From NCBI GenBank assembly GCA_011048855.1, contig DSCZ01000619.1, forward strand, positions 1 to 6,832: a stretch of DNA of 6,832 nt. The letters run 5' to 3'. The DNA comes from Desulfobacteraceae bacterium (GTDB taxonomy: Bacteria; Desulfobacterota; DSM-4660; Desulfatiglandales; Desulfatiglandaceae). The position numbers were made by a program, and so were the translations under genes. Below, in pieces: positions 5,674 to 6,832 of the stretch; position 1 is the first letter of the stretch; each line of letters starts with the position of its first letter. Under the pieces are notes generated by a model that had not been told where the DNA came from, made no database searches, and saw only the letters and a list, made by a program, of their open reading frames with translations.

Positions 5674-6832
5674 TCACCCCTCATCGAGAGCCATCTTGCC
5701 GGGATTCAGAATATTGTTGGGGTCCAGCAGCCGTTTGATCCCCCGCATCACATCCATCGCAACCTCGCTGTGCTCCAATCCCATGAATGCGGCCTTCTGC
5801 AAACCGATGCCGTGCTCCCCGGTGAGGGTGCCACCAAGATCGATGGCCAGTTTGAATAACGCTGCCCCCGCGGCTTTTTTCCGTTCGACCACATCCGGAT
5901 CGTAGCCGTCATATACGAATTGAGGGTGGAGGTTTCCGTCTCCTGCATGCCCGTAGGTAGCTATCATTATGTTGAATTTTTCTGATATCTTCTTGATGCC
6001 GATCAACGCTTCTGCTATCCGGCTCATCGGCACTGTCACATCTTCGAGAACCTGGTGTGTGTTCAACCTCGCCAGAACAGCATAGGCTGACTTCCTGGCC
6101 TCCCACAAACCCTCTGCTTCCTTTTTTGTTTTTGCCTGCTTTATTTCCCTTGCATTATTCCGCTTGAAAACCTCCAGCACCTTCCGTACCTGGTAATCGG
6201 TTTCTTCCTGGGTATATCCGTCCGTTTCAACGAGCAGCATAGCGTCCACTTCCGGAAGGTTTAAATCGGTATTTCGGTTTATCGCCATAAGGGCTTCCCT
6301 GCCGAGTATCTCAAGCACCGCAGGGAGGACACCGCTGTGCATCGTTTCACTCACCGCGCGTCCGGCGTCTCCCAGGTCGTCGAAAGCGGCCATCGCGGTA
6401 GTCGAAGCGGTGGTTTTGGGGTTGATCTTGAGGGTGATCTCGGTGACCACCCCCAGGGTCCCCTCGGAGCCCACGAAAAGCTTCGTCAAATCGTACCCTG
6501 AAACGCTCTTTATACACTGGGACCCGGTCTTCATAATGCGGCCGTCGGGCAGAACCACAAGCAGGCCGAGTACATAGTCCCTGGTCGTACCGTATTTCGC
6601 ACCTTTGACACCCCCGGCGTTGGTCGCGACATTGCCCCCGAGCGTGCAGACCTGACTGCTGGCAGGATCCGGCGGGAAGAAAAACCCGTGCGGATCGAGC
6701 GCCCTTGCAAGATCGTCATAAACGACTCCCGCCTGCACAACAGCGAGACGATCCTCGATGCTTATATTTACAATCTTGTTCATGTGGTTCAGGTCAAGCG
6801 CGATGCCGCCATTAATCGGGACAGACATACCG
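5674..6832 (-). CDS. GlcD/Dld-family FAD-linked 2-hydroxyacid dehydrogenase (N-terminus beyond window)
   Basis: Flavoprotein that oxidises a 2-hydroxyacid (D-lactate, glycolate, D-2-hydroxyglutarate or similar) to the 2-oxoacid. The frame stays open through the right edge. The Met codon at 6828 is internal: relatives are about 460-500 residues and here 80-100 N-terminal residues, including the first FAD-binding glycine loop, are missing. Counting from that Met, FAD-binding hallmarks are PPDPASS (52-58), GGNVATNAGG (64-73), YGTTRDYV (79-86) and GYDLTKLFVGSEGTLG (111-126). The C-terminal FAD-oxidase domain has GHAGDGNLH (H294, H301) and GEHGIG (E338, H339), the metal and substrate-binding residues of this family, and ends with DPNNILNPGKM. 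It heads the visible operon and abuts a GlcF-like gene, a typical pairing. The substrate cannot be decided from sequence. Confidence 0.93.
   Translation of the reverse strand, partial: GMSVPINGGIALDLNHMNKIVNISIEDRLAVVQAGVVYDDLARALDPHGFFFPPDPASSQVCTLGGNVATNAGGVKGAKYGTTRDYVLGLLVVLPDGRIMKTGSQCIKSVSGYDLTKLFVGSEGTLGVVTEITLKINPKTTASTTAMAAFDDLGDAGRAVSETMHSGVLPAVLEILGREALMAINRNTDLNLPEVDAMLLVETDGYTQEETDYQVRKVLEVFKRNNAREIKQAKTKKEAEGLWEARKSAYAVLARLNTHQVLEDVTVPMSRIAEALIGIKKISEKFNIMIATYGHAGDGNLHPQFVYDGYDPDVVERKKAAGAALFKLAIDLGGTLTGEHGIGLQKAAFMGLEHSEVAMDVMRGIKRLLDPNNILNPGKMALDEG

Noticed and set aside
5672..5684. Upstream in-frame ATG for the first CCG protein
   Set aside because: It lacks a ribosome-binding site and would overlap the flavoprotein gene; the ATG at 5672 has GAGGGG just upstream. 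Not excluded outright.
1..6832. Mobile element, CRISPR array or tRNA/attachment site
   Set aside because: No transposase or integrase reading frame, spaced repeat array, terminal inverted repeats or tRNA-like fold was seen.

Overview
All six genes in this 6.8 kb window read leftward on the minus strand. The likely source is an anaerobic, moderately GC-rich bacterium, probably a Desulfobacterota (deltaproteobacterial) sulfate reducer or syntroph. That placement is an inference from gene content: HdrD/GlcF-type CCG iron-sulfur proteins beside a GlcD-type flavoprotein, a stand-alone GcvH-like lipoyl carrier, a cofactor-type radical SAM enzyme and a Tat-exported TRAP solute receptor. No taxonomic marker gene is present.

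Layout in transcription order (right to left): (1) 6832-5674, a GlcD/Dld-family FAD-linked 2-hydroxyacid dehydrogenase whose N-terminus lies beyond the window; (2) 5672-4557, a GlcF/HdrD-like protein with two ferredoxin-type [4Fe-4S] motifs and two CCG domains, beginning one base after the preceding stop; (3) a 126-bp gap holding a 10-bp direct repeat and a hairpin against a strong ribosome-binding site; (4) 4430-4008, a GcvH-like protein that keeps the lipoylated-lysine position; (5) 4006-2801, a second GlcF/HdrD-like protein, again one base after the preceding stop; (6) an intrinsic terminator at 2739-2704; (7) 2597-1644, a biotin-synthase-like radical SAM protein; (8) a 555-bp non-coding stretch with two candidate promoters and repeated T-rich motifs; (9) 1088 to the left edge, a DctP/TakP-like TRAP periplasmic receptor with a Tat signal.

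Working model (inference): the flavoprotein oxidises a 2-hydroxyacid such as lactate, glycolate or 2-hydroxyglutarate. Electrons pass to the CCG proteins, whose thiol/disulfide-type clusters could exchange them with the lipoyl arm of the GcvH-like protein. The radical SAM protein could help build or modify that lipoyl group, by analogy with LipS1/LipS2 beside LbpA in sHdr sulfur-oxidation clusters. The TRAP receptor, of a family that includes 2-oxoacid and lactate binders, could supply the substrate. No glycine cleavage genes (gcvT, gcvP) are present, so glycine cleavage is an unlikely role for the lipoyl protein. The arrangement of two CCG paralogues around a lipoyl carrier, next to a hydroxyacid flavoprotein and a radical SAM enzyme, is the most interesting thing here.

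No tRNA, rRNA, CRISPR array, insertion sequence or other mobile element was seen.
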